Part shown: positions 27,991 to 38,533 of the stretch, piece by piece
Position numbering within the stretch: the stretch's first letter is position 1
How the letters are laid out: the number at the start of each line of letters is the position of its first letter
NCBI GenBank assembly: GCA_028282325.1
Contig: JANQID010000119.1
Span: 1 to 64,000 of the forward strand
Reading direction: 5' to 3'
DNA length: 64,000 nucleotides
Source of the DNA: Chloroflexaceae bacterium
GTDB taxonomy: Bacteria; Chloroflexota; Chloroflexia; Chloroflexales; Chloroflexaceae
Translations under genes and position numbers: made by a program
The notes under the pieces: generated by a model
The model's input: the letters and a program-made list of their open reading frames with translations, nothing else
What the model was told of the DNA's origin: nothing
Database searches by the model: none

Positions 27991-29487
27991 GTGAAAAATG
28001 CTCAACTCTCGCCAGAACTCCAGGCTGCCCGGGAAGAGATCGAAGCCTATGCCCATGAATACGGTCTGGACTTCTTTCCAATCATTTATGAAGTATTGGA
28101 CTATCGCACGCTGTATGAAACTGCGGCGATGGGCGGTTTCCCTACGCGCTATCCGCACTGGCGTTTCGGGATGGAATACGATCAGTTGATGAAGGGCCAT
28201 ATCTGGCAGGGCAGTACGATCTATGAGATGGTGATCAATACCAACCCATCGTATTCCTATTTGCTAGAGGGCAATGAAACCGTCACCCAGAAAATGGTGA
28301 TGGCGCACGTGACGGCGCACGTGGACTTCTTCAAGAACAATATGTGGTTCGCGCATACCAATCGCAAAATGCTTGATGAAATGGCGAATCATTCTACGCG
28401 CATCCAGCGCCTCATCGATCACTATGGCTATGAAGTCGTCGAGGATTTTATCGACACGTGCCTCTCATTAGAGAATCTGATTGATTACCACGCACCGTAC
28501 ATCAAACGCCCCGATGCCCGCACGCAACGACCGATCGTCGGTGATGACGAGCCGATTGTAGTTGAGGGACTGAAGGTCGAACGCGAATATATGCGCGACT
28601 ACATTAACCCACCGGAGTTTCTGGAAAGACGCCGACAAAAGCTCGAAGAAGAACGTCTGCGCCAGAAACGATTCCCGGAAAACCCGCAACGCGATGTGTT
28701 GTTATTCTTGCTCAACTATGCGCCGCTTGAAAACTGGCAACATACGGTGCTTGAAATCGTCCGCGATGAAGCCTACTATTTCGCGCCGCAGGGTATGACA
28801 AAGATTATGAATGAAGGTTGGGCCAGCTACTGGCACTCCAAGATTATGACCCAAAAAGCGCTTCAGTCTTCAGAGATCGTCAGCTTCGCTGATTTGCATA
28901 GCGGTGTAGTGGCTACCGGCGGCGGGCGGCTCAATCCCTACAAGCTTGGCCTGGAGATGTTTCGCGATATTGAGGAGCGCTGGAACAAAGGCAAGTTTGG
29001 CAAAGAGTACGATGATTGCGAGGATATTGCGGCCAAGCGTAGTTGGGATAAGCAACTTGGCTTTGGTCGGCAAAAAATCTTCGAGGTACGGCGACTCTAT
29101 AACGACGTCACGTTTATTGATGAGTTCCTGACGCCTGAATTTGTGATGGAACAAAAGCTGTTTTCCTTCCGCTACAATAGCGATACCGACCTCTATGAAA
29201 TCGCAAGTCGCCAGTTCAAGGAGGTGAAGGAGAAGCTGCTGTTTCGTCTGACCAACTTTGGCCAGCCATATATCTACGTCGAGGATGGAAATTACGCTAA
29301 TCGTGGCGAGTTGTACCTGCGTCATCGCTACGAAGACGTCGAACTGAAGAATGACTATGCACGCGAAACGATGCGCAATTTACATAAAATCTGGACGCGT
29401 CCGGTTCATCTGGAAACAGTCGTGAGGGACAAGCGAAGTTTGATCACGTTCGACGGGCGCGATTTCAGTGAACGTCGTATCGATTAG
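27991..29487 (+). CDS. SpoVR family protein
   Basis: 498 residues, GTG start 2 bp after the YeaH stop. Conserved family blocks: [93 protein letters not shown] and [18 protein letters not shown]. The His and Glu in AHVTAHVDF and NEGWAS are probable metal ligands. In Bacillus SpoVR affects spore cortex; the family is widespread in non-sporulators within this same operon. The function is not biochemically settled. Confidence 0.93.
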   Translation: MKNAQLSPELQAAREEIEAYAHEYGLDFFPIIYEVLDYRTLYETAAMGGFPTRYPHWRFGMEYDQLMKGHIWQGSTIYEMVINTNPSYSYLLEGNETVTQKMVMAHVTAHVDFFKNNMWFAHTNRKMLDEMANHSTRIQRLIDHYGYEVVEDFIDTCLSLENLIDYHAPYIKRPDARTQRPIVGDDEPIVVEGLKVEREYMRDYINPPEFLERRRQKLEEERLRQKRFPENPQRDVLLFLLNYAPLENWQHTVLEIVRDEAYYFAPQGMTKIMNEGWASYWHSKIMTQKALQSSEIVSFADLHSGVVATGGGRLNPYKLGLEMFRDIEERWNKGKFGKEYDDCEDIAAKRSWDKQLGFGRQKIFEVRRLYNDVTFIDEFLTPEFVMEQKLFSFRYNSDTDLYEIASRQFKEVKEKLLFRLTNFGQPYIYVEDGNYANRGELYLRHRYEDVELKNDYARETMRNLHKIWTRPVHLETVVRDKRSLITFDGRDFSERRID

Positions 29488-29496
29488 GAGGTGGAT

Positions 29497-30039
29497 ATGT
29501 CAACGCTAGGGAAGCAAGTGATGGCCCGGTTGCGTCAATGGGCGCACAACGGAAGCGATGCAGTCATTATCCAGGCAATCGATTCGTATCAATTGCTTAC
29601 TGTACAGAGCGGTCAATCGCGGGCGTGCCTGGATTTCTTCGATATTGATCGCTATAGCGCCACGTTGCGGATACTCAGTGTGTACACGAGTGCTAATGCA
29701 GCAATCGACAACACGATGATGCGATCGGCGCTGAATGCATACGCCGCCGAAATGGCGCGCCAGTTGAGCTATCTCGAAGAACCGCTGCAAACGCTGGAGA
29801 TCGACGCCGATGAGTGTTGGGTGCAACTACGCTCGTCTCCGCCCTATCGTGAGGGGCAAGAACTGTTCTACTGGGAAGTTTTCGTGCGTCTTGATGATCA
29901 GGCTATGGCGACGCTGGCCCGCTATCACTGGGCGCCGGGTATGATCGAGCGAGAACTGGTACCGTATCCGGCAACGTTTGCGTTGCTGGCGCGAATAACC
30001 GACTCGATCCACGCTGCCCTGAGCACGCCGCTCGCATAA
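29497..30039 (+). CDS. Fourth gene of the prkA operon, unknown (180 aa)
   Basis: ATG 29497 follows TAGGAGGTGGAT, an excellent SD, 9 bp after spoVR, so co-transcribed. It is a soluble protein with no signal and no membrane helix. Segments such as SGQSRACLDFFDIDRYSATLRIL, AEMARQLSYLEEPLQTLEID and QELFYWEVFVRLDDQAMATLARYHW suggest an alpha/beta domain of about 150 residues. No family was recognised. Position makes it a candidate accessory factor of PrkA/YeaH/SpoVR. Confidence 0.72.
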   Translation: MSTLGKQVMARLRQWAHNGSDAVIIQAIDSYQLLTVQSGQSRACLDFFDIDRYSATLRILSVYTSANAAIDNTMMRSALNAYAAEMARQLSYLEEPLQTLEIDADECWVQLRSSPPYREGQELFYWEVFVRLDDQAMATLARYHWAPGMIERELVPYPATFALLARITDSIHAALSTPLA

Positions 30040-30116
30040 CATTTTCTGGCGTCGCAGAATCGAATCCTCGCCTTCGGCGTTTATTTGCCGTATGCGGGGA
30101 TTTTCGCTTCCATACT

Positions 30117-30992
30117 ATGAGGAACGTTCCAGTGAGCCGGACAATCCAGGAGGCATTGGCGCAATCTGCAGAACGTCTGCGAGCAGCAAGTTCTACACCA
30201 CGCCTCGATGCGGAAATCCTGCTAGGCTATGTGCTGGGGTGGTCTCGATCACGCCTTCTCGCCGAATTGACGCTCGAACTCGCCCATGCAGATGACGGCG
30301 CATTTCAGGCGCTGGTGGCGCGTCGAATGGAACAGGAGCCAGTCGCTTACATCATCGGACAGCGCGAATTCTATGGTCTGGATTTGCTGGTTGATCCGCG
30401 TGTGCTTATTCCGCGCCCTGAAACCGAATTGCTGATCGACCTGGCGTTGTCGCTCGCCGCCCGGCTTGCTAATCACGCCCGTCCGGTGCGAATTATCGAT
30501 GTAGGAACCGGCAGTGGAGCGATTGCCATCGCTCTGGCGATCCGGTTGCCCGACGCGCGCATCTATGCAACGGACATTTCTCCCGATGCGTTGGATGTTG
30601 CGGCAGTAAACGCAGCTCGGCATCACGTCGATGCGCAAATAACATTGTTGCACGGCGATCTGCTGACTCCGCTGCCGGAACCCGTTGATCTGATCATCAG
30701 CAATCCGCCTTACACCATCCTTGCCGACATCGACGCCGATGTGCGACGCTTTCAACCCCATCTGGCGCTGGATGGCGGACGAAGCGGCTTAAATGCATAT
30801 CAGCGCCTGCTTGCGCAAGCTCCCTCCCGACTGCGAACTGCGGGCGCGGTGTTGCTGGAAATCGGTGCAACCCAGGCCCCATCTGTAACAGCGCTGGCGC
30901 GCGCTGCCTTCCCTTCGGCGCACATTCAGGCGCACAGCGATCTAGCCGGATGGGATCGTGCCATTGCCATAGACACTGGCCTGATTGCATAA
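30117..30992 (+). CDS. prmC: Peptide chain release factor N5-glutamine methyltransferase
   Basis: 291 residues. The N-terminal helical domain (RLDAEILLGYVLGWSRSRLLA, QEPVAYIIGQREFYGLDLLVDPRVLIPRPETE) precedes the SAM-binding Rossmann domain with RIIDVGTGSGAIAIALA (motif I). The catalytic/substrate motif ISNPPYTILAD (NPPY) binds the release-factor Gln. This is the PrmC/HemK layout. It methylates the GGQ glutamine of RF1/RF2. prfA is not adjacent here. Confidence 0.94.
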   Translation: MRNVPVSRTIQEALAQSAERLRAASSTPRLDAEILLGYVLGWSRSRLLAELTLELAHADDGAFQALVARRMEQEPVAYIIGQREFYGLDLLVDPRVLIPRPETELLIDLALSLAARLANHARPVRIIDVGTGSGAIAIALAIRLPDARIYATDISPDALDVAAVNAARHHVDAQITLLHGDLLTPLPEPVDLIISNPPYTILADIDADVRRFQPHLALDGGRSGLNAYQRLLAQAPSRLRTAGAVLLEIGATQAPSVTALARAAFPSAHIQAHSDLAGWDRAIAIDTGLIA

Positions 30993-31099
30993 TGGCGCAG
31001 TGCTTGCTCGATGGTATCATGCGACAGCGTAAAATATAGAGTTGCCGCTGAACAGCATGGGTGCAATACGACCTGTCATCCATATGTCATCCGTAGCCT

Positions 31100-31129
31100 T
31101 TGACTGGCTTTGGTCCTTCTATCTATAAT
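31100..31129 (+). promoter_or_regulatory. Promoter upstream of the coiled-coil membrane protein gene
   Basis: TTGACT (31100-31105), an 18-bp spacer and TATAAT (31124-31129). It lies 23 bp before ATG 31152; the SD AGGAGG sits between. Confidence 0.7.
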
Positions 31130-31151
31130 GCAAACGAGATAGGAGGTACTC

Positions 31152-31805
31152 ATGATTGCGCTGTTCGTTGCACTCGGCATTGCAGTTGTTACATTACTAG
31201 CGTTATTGCTCTGGTTCGTACCACATTTGCTACAACAACAGGCGTTGCGCAGCGCCAACGAATCGGCTCGGCTGCGCGATATGCTATTAGATATGCTCAA
31301 CCAGCAAGAAGCCGTTACGATGCGACAGTCGCAACTCGGCACATCGATAGCGTATTTGCAAGATAAACTTGAGCAGTTGATCGAAGTGGATGCGCGCGGC
31401 GGCGCTGGGCAAATCGTTTTGGACGACGCTACGCTCCAACAGCTTGAAGAACGGATGAGCCTTATCCAGGGGCAGATTCAAGTCTGGATGGAAAACGGCA
31501 ATGGTAATGCTCGCGCACGTACGAAACAGGATAATGAATCGTGGGCATATTTGCTGAGTCTGCTGGCTGCGATCCAAGATCGGGTCGGCGTGCTGTCAGC
31601 TGATAGAACTAATGCAACGATACATGTGCATGCATCGGCGTTGCTTGAAGAGTTGGAACAAGAAATGCAGCACCTGCACAATATTTCCGAGGACATCGCC
31701 AAGCTCCAGTGGCGACTCCGACGTTCGTTGAATGAACGTGAAACGAGCGTGTCATTGCTGCGCACACGCGCCGGCAGCGGAACAAACGAAGCAAGCGCAT
31801 GTTGA
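31152..31805 (+). CDS. Membrane-anchored coiled-coil protein, unknown
   Basis: 217 residues with AGGAGG SD. One N-terminal TM (MIALFVALGIAVVTLLALLLW) is followed by long helices rich in Leu/Gln/Glu heptads: NQQEAVTMRQSQLGTSIAYLQDKLEQ, QQLEERMSLIQGQIQVWM, LLEELEQEMQHLHNISEDIAKLQWRL. It is predicted to be an elongated coiled coil in the cytoplasm or periplasm. Candidate scaffold for envelope or division machinery, but no family was recognised. Confidence 0.65.
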   Translation: MIALFVALGIAVVTLLALLLWFVPHLLQQQALRSANESARLRDMLLDMLNQQEAVTMRQSQLGTSIAYLQDKLEQLIEVDARGGAGQIVLDDATLQQLEERMSLIQGQIQVWMENGNGNARARTKQDNESWAYLLSLLAAIQDRVGVLSADRTNATIHVHASALLEELEQEMQHLHNISEDIAKLQWRLRRSLNERETSVSLLRTRAGSGTNEASAC

Positions 31806-31903
31806 TTTGTGTAAAAAATGATGAACATTTGCGTTGATTTTTATGATTTTAATTTCCCTTTTCGAATTACTAGCTCGCATCGTACTTGCCAGGCGTTATA
31901 GCT

Positions 31904-32731
31904 ATGAGCATCATTGTTATTGATAGTCAGGTTGTTCACTACGAGGTCTTCGGGCGAGGGCGCCCGATTCTGTTTTTGCATGGATGGCTAGGCAGTTGGC
32001 GTTATTGGTATCCAACTATCGAAGCTGTCGCTCAGCATTTTCGCACCTATTCATTCGATTTCTGGGGGTTCGGTGAGTCGCGGCGCAAGAGTACGCAGGA
32101 GAGTATTCAGAACTATTCTGAGCAGGTCGTGCGTTTCCTTGATGCGCTGGGCATCGATCAGGTGCAATTAGTCGGCCATTCAATGGGCGGCATGGTTGCG
32201 CTCAAGACCGCAATCAACCATCCCGAACGCATCACCTGTGTGGCAACTGTAGGCGCTCCGATCAACGGGAAGTCACTATCCTGGTTTTTGAAGCTCAACG
32301 ACCGCCGCTCTTTCGCCAATGTCTTCGCTCGCTTGCCCTGGCTCCGACGATATCTGTTCCGTTTTTTTCTGGGTCAGACCGGTGATATGGCTGTAAGCGA
32401 GATCATCGATGATAGTGTGAAGTCTACCTCGCATACTTTGCAACGCGCGGTCAGTTCGATGTTACGCACCGATCTGACGCCTGAACTCCCCAGCTTACAT
32501 ACTCCTGCGCTCATTGTTCATGGCGGAAGAGATGACATCGTCGCCCCGAGGCAGATTGATCTGTTTGATCATATTCCCTCCGCAGAAGTTGTGTTGATGC
32601 CGAATAGTCGCCACTTTCCTTTCCTCGACGAGGCGGATCTGTTCAACGATGTCTTGCTGCGCTTCCTGCGACAGCCGTCTGCAACGCCTGCTCCCAATCT
32701 GACGGTGCGTGAGCCGACGTTGATCTCTTGA
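31904..32731 (+). CDS. Alpha/beta hydrolase
   Basis: 275 residues from ATG 31904. Alpha/beta-hydrolase landmarks: oxyanion motif FLHGWLGSWRYW, catalytic Ser in QLVGHSMGGMVALKTA, Asp in ALIVHGGRDDIVAP and His in PNSRHFPFLDE. The cap region (about 125-180, with a hydrophobic KLNDRRSFANVFARLPWLRRYLFRFF) may bind a lipid or hydrophobic substrate. Substrate unknown. The downstream 337-bp gap to 33068 contains repeat copy C. Confidence 0.88.
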   Translation: MSIIVIDSQVVHYEVFGRGRPILFLHGWLGSWRYWYPTIEAVAQHFRTYSFDFWGFGESRRKSTQESIQNYSEQVVRFLDALGIDQVQLVGHSMGGMVALKTAINHPERITCVATVGAPINGKSLSWFLKLNDRRSFANVFARLPWLRRYLFRFFLGQTGDMAVSEIIDDSVKSTSHTLQRAVSSMLRTDLTPELPSLHTPALIVHGGRDDIVAPRQIDLFDHIPSAEVVLMPNSRHFPFLDEADLFNDVLLRFLRQPSATPAPNLTVREPTLIS

Positions 32732-32793
32732 TCGTACCCTCGTTTTCTTCAATTGCGCTGCAAGAATGATGTGACGCGGCTCAACCGCAAGCT

Positions 32794-32904
32794 ACCAAAC
32801 GATGATGCGTATGCTGCATGTCACCCTGACCCTGAGCGAAGCGAAGGGGAAGGGTCTCGATGGCCTGGGAATCCGAGATTCTTCGCTGCGCTCAGAATGA
32901 CCGT
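32794..32904 (-). repeat. Dispersed ~105-bp repeat, copy C (inverted)
   Basis: Reverse orientation relative to copies A, B and D: begins CTACCAAACGATGATGCG and ends CGCTGCGCTCAGAATGACC. It is followed by a GGGCGAAAGATGTTTCGCCC hairpin at about 32986-33005 that also occurs (as GGGCGAAACGTTTTTCGCCC) at about 54669-54690. Confidence 0.85.
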
Positions 32905-33068
32905 ATGCAGTGTCTCCAGTATTGTTTGGTATGTGCCAGTCTCGGCCCGCTGCGCTCTCCCCTCGCATACTCCTTTTCAGTAAGGGCGAAAGATGTTTCG
33001 CCCCTACGCTGCACTGCAATGCGGAATGTGCGGCTCGCCACTCACCACTCGTCACTTGCGCCAGACCG

Positions 33069-34298
<1,230 letters not shown>

Positions 34299-34394
34299 TG
34301 GCCAACCTCCTTCTGGGAACTGCGAAACGTGATCTGGTTCGCCTGCACGCGACCGTTCCGGTGAACCGCCGACCATTCAGAATGGTGGTGTTCA

Positions 34395-35543
34395 CTACGG
34401 GGTCGGTTGTGCGACAGGCCGGTTAAGGCTCGATCTCACGGCAGACACCAGGTTGCGATACCCCGAGACGAGCAGGTTGCTCGCCGCATAGGTCGCGACG
34501 AACAGCACGGGATACTTCACCAGCGCCGGCACGTTCAGGTTCAACAGCAGCGTACCGAAGACCCCAATCATGATCACGTGGATAATGTAGACCCCGTACG
34601 AATTGCGGTTCAGCTCGCTCCAGAGCCAGCCGGTTCTATCGACATAGCGCTGGAAGGTGGCGATCATCAGGTACAGCAGACAGAGCAGCGCGAGATCGAA
34701 GCTGAGCCACCAGAACAGCAGGTAGAGCGGTGTCACCACAAAGCCTTGTGGATCGAAAAACGGGATCAGCCGAGCAAAGATGTGTACCGTGATCGGGATC
34801 CAGGCAATTGCGTTGATGACGATGTACCACAACTGGCCCTGCGGCTTCTGCGCAAAAACATTCTGCCGATAGCAGAGCGCCCCGAACAGAAAGGCCAGGA
34901 AGTAGACCAGCAGACGCTCATTCTCGAAATCCAGCACCGGTGTGAGCGTCCAGCTCCGCGCGCCGAATATGATGCCGATACTGATGCTGTAGATCAATCC
35001 GACGATAAAAGCGCCCGCGCCGGCGGCCCGTAATGGGATGACTGGAAGCTTGAACCCGGCCCGCGTGCCAAGCAGGTAGAGCATATTGAACAAGAACAGC
35101 ACCGGCAAGAACCACAACCAGTTCTGGCTATTCGGGTTGGTGATGTGAAAGTAGGTATACCAGGGTTCCTGCGGCAGACCTCGCGAGTATAGGAAGATGA
35201 CCTTATAGAGCGGGATCAGCGTGATCACTGCCAGCGCCCAGGGCAGCAGCAGACGCCGAACCTTCCCGACGAGGAACTCCCAACTGGTCTTGCTCTGGAG
35301 CGAGGCCGGCGCCAGAAAGCCCGAGATCAGGAACAGGGTCGGCATCACGACAATGTCAAAGACAATCCCCACAATCCCGACCCAGGTGATGGTGGCCGGG
35401 TCATCGACGATCCAAAACCAGCCCCACAGACCAGCCGCCTCGTAGACGCCCCCGACGTGGTAGAGCACAACGAGCAGGATGATGATGGTTCGGAGGTTGT
35501 CCATCCAATGAATCCGCTGCGGCAGAACGTTGTTGCTTGCCAT
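34395..35543 (-). CDS. Membrane acyltransferase family 3 (OPG-type) protein
   Basis: 382 residues from ATG 35543 (AGGAG 9 nt upstream). About ten TM segments. The N-terminus has the family-3 signature RIHWMDNLRTIIILLVVLYHVGGVY, with the catalytic-type His in LYHVGG, and FLISGFLAPASL. WFLPVLFLFNMLYLLG and a C-terminal NSYGVYIIHVIMIGVFG (the second family landmark) support it. Acyl transfer to a surface glycan or lipid is likely. It is between a TetR regulator (upstream) and an orphan permease (downstream). Confidence 0.85.
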   Translation of the reverse strand: MASNNVLPQRIHWMDNLRTIIILLVVLYHVGGVYEAAGLWGWFWIVDDPATITWVGIVGIVFDIVVMPTLFLISGFLAPASLQSKTSWEFLVGKVRRLLLPWALAVITLIPLYKVIFLYSRGLPQEPWYTYFHITNPNSQNWLWFLPVLFLFNMLYLLGTRAGFKLPVIPLRAAGAGAFIVGLIYSISIGIIFGARSWTLTPVLDFENERLLVYFLAFLFGALCYRQNVFAQKPQGQLWYIVINAIAWIPITVHIFARLIPFFDPQGFVVTPLYLLFWWLSFDLALLCLLYLMIATFQRYVDRTGWLWSELNRNSYGVYIIHVIMIGVFGTLLLNLNVPALVKYPVLFVATYAASNLLVSGYRNLVSAVRSSLNRPVAQPTP

Positions 35544-35567
35544 TGCGTTGTCTCCTGAGTGTAGCAT

Positions 35568-36260
35568 TCACCGTGTACCGGTGAACCACTCGTGTATCGT
35601 CTCGACATCGATCAATTGCAGGCGACCGGGCTCCGCGCCGAGGACGCGCTCCATTGCGTCGTTGTAAGCCGCGACGACGCGCGCGGCGCGGGGCCAGAGC
35701 GCATCGTTCGGCTCGTCCGACAGCAGCATTTCGACCAGGGCGCTGCTCAGGCCCTGCAACAGCGTGAACGCGATCGCGCCGGCCTGGTCGGGAAATGCCG
35801 TGTTCAGCCTGCCCTCGGCGACGCTGGATTCAATCAGCGCTTCGAGGAACGGGGTCAGGTGCTGGATGGTGCGCGTTTCCATCTTCTGGCGCACAATCGC
35901 GTTGTCGTCGGAATACCAGACCCGCAGCAATCCGAAAAACAGATCCTTCTGGGCCGTCTTCCAGCGCCCGATCGTATCGAAGAAGCTCTGCAACTTCGCG
36001 GTCGCCGAAAGGTCGGGCCGGTCGATGATCTGGTTCAGGATCTGTTCGATCTCCGCGAGCAACTGGTCGAGCAGCCCTTCGAGCAGATCCTGCTTCGATG
36101 AAAAATAGTGATAGAAGGCCCCCTTCGAGATCTGCAATGCGTCGAGGATGTCTTTAATCGACATCTGCTCGTAGCCTTTGCTGTAGACCAGCCGCCGGGC
36201 GGCGGCGATTATCTCGCCGCGCTTCTCGGCGTAGTCTTGCTCGTTGACTGTGCGGGCCAT
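35568..36260 (-). CDS. TetR/AcrR family transcriptional regulator
   Basis: 230 residues. N-terminal HTH: KRGEIIAAARRLVYSKGYEQMSIKDILDALQISKGAFYHYFSSKQDLLEGLL (about 13-64), a textbook TetR DNA-binding domain. A helical ligand domain follows (SATAKLQSFFDTIGRWKTAQK, AIAFTLLQGLSSALVEMLL). Operon head: acyltransferase starts 24 bp after its stop. Its promoter (36303-36331) overlaps the palindrome 36283-36305, so autorepression is very probable. Confidence 0.9.
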   Translation of the reverse strand: MARTVNEQDYAEKRGEIIAAARRLVYSKGYEQMSIKDILDALQISKGAFYHYFSSKQDLLEGLLDQLLAEIEQILNQIIDRPDLSATAKLQSFFDTIGRWKTAQKDLFFGLLRVWYSDDNAIVRQKMETRTIQHLTPFLEALIESSVAEGRLNTAFPDQAGAIAFTLLQGLSSALVEMLLSDEPNDALWPRAARVVAAYNDAMERVLGAEPGRLQLIDVETIHEWFTGTR

Positions 36261-36282
36261 ACGCCACGAACCTGAAGCTATA

Positions 36283-36331
36283 AATAAACCGACTGTAGGT
36301 TTATTATAGATCTGGAGATGGCAGGTGTCAA
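36283..36331 (-). promoter_or_regulatory. TetR operon promoter with overlapping palindromic operator
   Basis: Minus strand TTGACA (36326-36331), a 17-bp spacer and TATAAT (36303-36308), a perfect consensus. The palindrome AATAAACC-GACTGTA-GGTTTATT (36283-36305) overlaps the 3' end of the -10 box and the start site, 23 bp upstream of the TetR start codon. This is the classic layout for repression by the product of the first gene. The gap from 36332 to 36636 shows no gene. Confidence 0.85.
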
Positions 36332-36636
36332 GCGTTGTGGTACGAGTGATGCGTGATGCGTGGCGAGTAGGGTATACGCGGGGAGGTTGAAGCGAGCTGA
36401 GACCTTAAAATACTGTGTCCAGGGTGCATCTGGCGGTAGGCTCTGCTATATTATCAAAGACCTTTGCGCGTGACGTCGTCTGACAGATTGGTTTCGTGGC
36501 ACACGTCGTTCGCGTGTGCCATCAGGTCGGGTAAAATCTGACTGCGGCAGCCGCCAGCAGGCAAGCACAAGGCGGAAAGGCGAAGCCGGCCATTATAATG
36601 GCCATGATGCGGAAGCTTATAGGATTGAGGTGTAGT

Positions 36637-37350
36637 ATGGAAGGAACTCGGAAAATCCTGTTAGTAGATGATGAACAACCTATTATTGAGCAACTGATCC
36701 CGATCCTTGAACGGGCGGGCTTTGATGTAATCTCAGCCCCCAACGGTGAAGAGGCGCTACGCCAGATAGAAATTGCCTCACCTGACCTGATAGTGTTGGA
36801 TGTTATTATGCCCCGGCTGGATGGTCGGGGGGTATTGCGTCGCTTACGTCAAGCGAACAACTGGATCCCCGCCATTCTTCTGACACAGGTAAATGAGAGT
36901 GTAGACCGCATTATGGCTCTCGAGGAAGGGGCAGACGACTACCTCAACAAACCCTATGATCCCCTGGAACTGATCGCGAGGATTCGAGCAGTATTGAGAC
37001 GGATACGCCCCGGACAGCCTCCGCTCACCGCGGTTCAACGCCTGGTAAGCGGGGAACTCAGCCTTGATCGGGTTGCGCGAAAAGCCTTCCTGAACTCCAC
37101 CGAGTTGTCACTTACTCGTCAGGCATTTGCTTTGCTTGAATATCTCATGACCCACTCCCATGAATTACTAAGCCGGGAGAGACTCTTAAATTCAGTCTGG
37201 GTTTGGAATTACGAGACCGGCACCCGTGCGGTTGATGCTCGTATTTGTGAAATACGTCAGGCATTAACAGATGATTCAACCCAACCACGCTATATTGAGA
37301 CTGTCATAGGCGAGGGGTATCGCTTCATATCGGACGTATCTGGAACGTAG
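36637..37350 (+). CDS. OmpR/PhoB-family response regulator
   Basis: 237 residues from ATG 36637 (GAGGTG 6 nt upstream; the longer frame is not supported). Receiver domain: KILLVDDEQPII (acidic pair), LIVLDVIMPRLDG (phospho-acceptor Asp), ILLTQVNE and DDYLNKPYDPLELIARI (Lys). C-terminal winged helix: GELSLDRVARKAFLNSTELSLTRQAFALLEYLMTHSHELLSRERLL and YIETVIGEGYRF. It pairs with the sensor kinase 120 bp downstream. Confidence 0.93.
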   Translation: MEGTRKILLVDDEQPIIEQLIPILERAGFDVISAPNGEEALRQIEIASPDLIVLDVIMPRLDGRGVLRRLRQANNWIPAILLTQVNESVDRIMALEEGADDYLNKPYDPLELIARIRAVLRRIRPGQPPLTAVQRLVSGELSLDRVARKAFLNSTELSLTRQAFALLEYLMTHSHELLSRERLLNSVWVWNYETGTRAVDARICEIRQALTDDSTQPRYIETVIGEGYRFISDVSGT

Positions 37351-37471
37351 GGCAGCAATTGGCGAGTCTGACACCTTACGGCTGAGTAAGGTGAGTTAGG
37401 ATAGCGATGCGCCTCGGCATTGCCATCACCTGTGACCCATAATCAAAGGAGAAAATGAGCAGGAGGACACC

Positions 37472-38413
37472 ATGAAGATGTTACTCCGTCGCCGGTTTGT
37501 CATTATTGTTGTCATCATTATAGTATGCAATATTATATTGGTAGGTTCGCTTTGGCGTGGTATTTTGCCGAATCCCATCTTAATCGTTACGCTAGACTTT
37601 GGTTCAGTATTAGCATTGTTAGCGATCCTGACTTTGGCAGGATGGGGCGGGTTTTCCTGGACACAAAGCCAAAACCAACACCAGATGCGGGACGATTTTG
37701 AGCAGGAGCGGCGCACGTTCGAGGATCAGTTGAAAGCAGATCGGCGACGCTTTCTTCAGCGTCTGAACCACGAGTTTAAAAACCCGCTCACCACAATCCG
37801 CGCCGCCATCACCAATCTTCGTGTGTTATCACATCCCTCCATTTCTCAAAGCACTCTGGATACGATAGAAAACGAAACCGTTCGCCTCAGCGCCTTTGTC
37901 ACCGACTTACGAAAGTTGGCCGATTTAGAGGTTTGTCCTTTAGAAAAAACTAAAATAACTATAGAAGATCTGCTGCAAGAGGTGGTCGAGTCAGCTGGAG
38001 AACAGCCGGAAGCCAGAACGCGCCATCTGACGCTGCATCCTTTCCCTCAGGCGCCTGGCCCACTCCCGCAAATTCTTGGTGACTATGGCCTTCTCTTTTT
38101 GGCAATCTACAATCTGCTGTCAAATGCCCTGAAGTTTACCCAGCCTGGGGACAAGATAGAGGTAAGAGCCTATGATGATGGGGCCAGGATCAGAATAGAG
38201 GTAGCCGATACGGGGATAGGTATCCCCCCAACTGAGATATCCCATGTGTGGGAAGAGCTTTATCGCGGTCAGGAAGCTAGAACAACACCAGGCAGTGGTC
38301 TGGGATTAGCGATGGTCAAAATCATCGTCGAACGCCACGATGGTCACGTTGAATTGCGCAGCCCCATGAGTCAAGGAACAGTTGTCACTATTCTAATACC
38401 GGCTACTACGTAA
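37472..38413 (+). CDS. Sensor histidine kinase (short sensor, two TM)
   Basis: 313 residues with GGAGGACACC SD. Two N-terminal TMs (about 8-27 and 38-60) with a very short loop, so the signal is probably sensed within the membrane. A coiled linker leads to HisKA FLQRLNHEFKNPLTTIRAAI (phospho-His) and HATPase boxes NLLSNALKFT, EVADTGIGI and GSGLGLAMVKIIVE. No extracytoplasmic sensor domain; intramembrane-sensing (BceS/LiaS-like) layout. Cognate regulator is the preceding gene. The next two genes, both extracytoplasmic, are probable targets. Confidence 0.92.
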   Translation: MKMLLRRRFVIIVVIIIVCNIILVGSLWRGILPNPILIVTLDFGSVLALLAILTLAGWGGFSWTQSQNQHQMRDDFEQERRTFEDQLKADRRRFLQRLNHEFKNPLTTIRAAITNLRVLSHPSISQSTLDTIENETVRLSAFVTDLRKLADLEVCPLEKTKITIEDLLQEVVESAGEQPEARTRHLTLHPFPQAPGPLPQILGDYGLLFLAIYNLLSNALKFTQPGDKIEVRAYDDGARIRIEVADTGIGIPPTEISHVWEELYRGQEARTTPGSGLGLAMVKIIVERHDGHVELRSPMSQGTVVTILIPATT

Positions 38414-38533
38414 CAGATTTGTTACACGCTGTTACAACATAAGTTCACTGCTGTCAAACGGATATAACATCTATCTGCGATAATATGCGCAATCCTAAGT
38501 TCGACTTTATACAAGCAAAGTAAGGAGACACTG

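Noticed and set aside
24661-29487. The SpoVR/PrkA genes as evidence for sporulation.
   Set aside because: This operon is common in bacteria that never sporulate, and no sporulation genes occur in the window.
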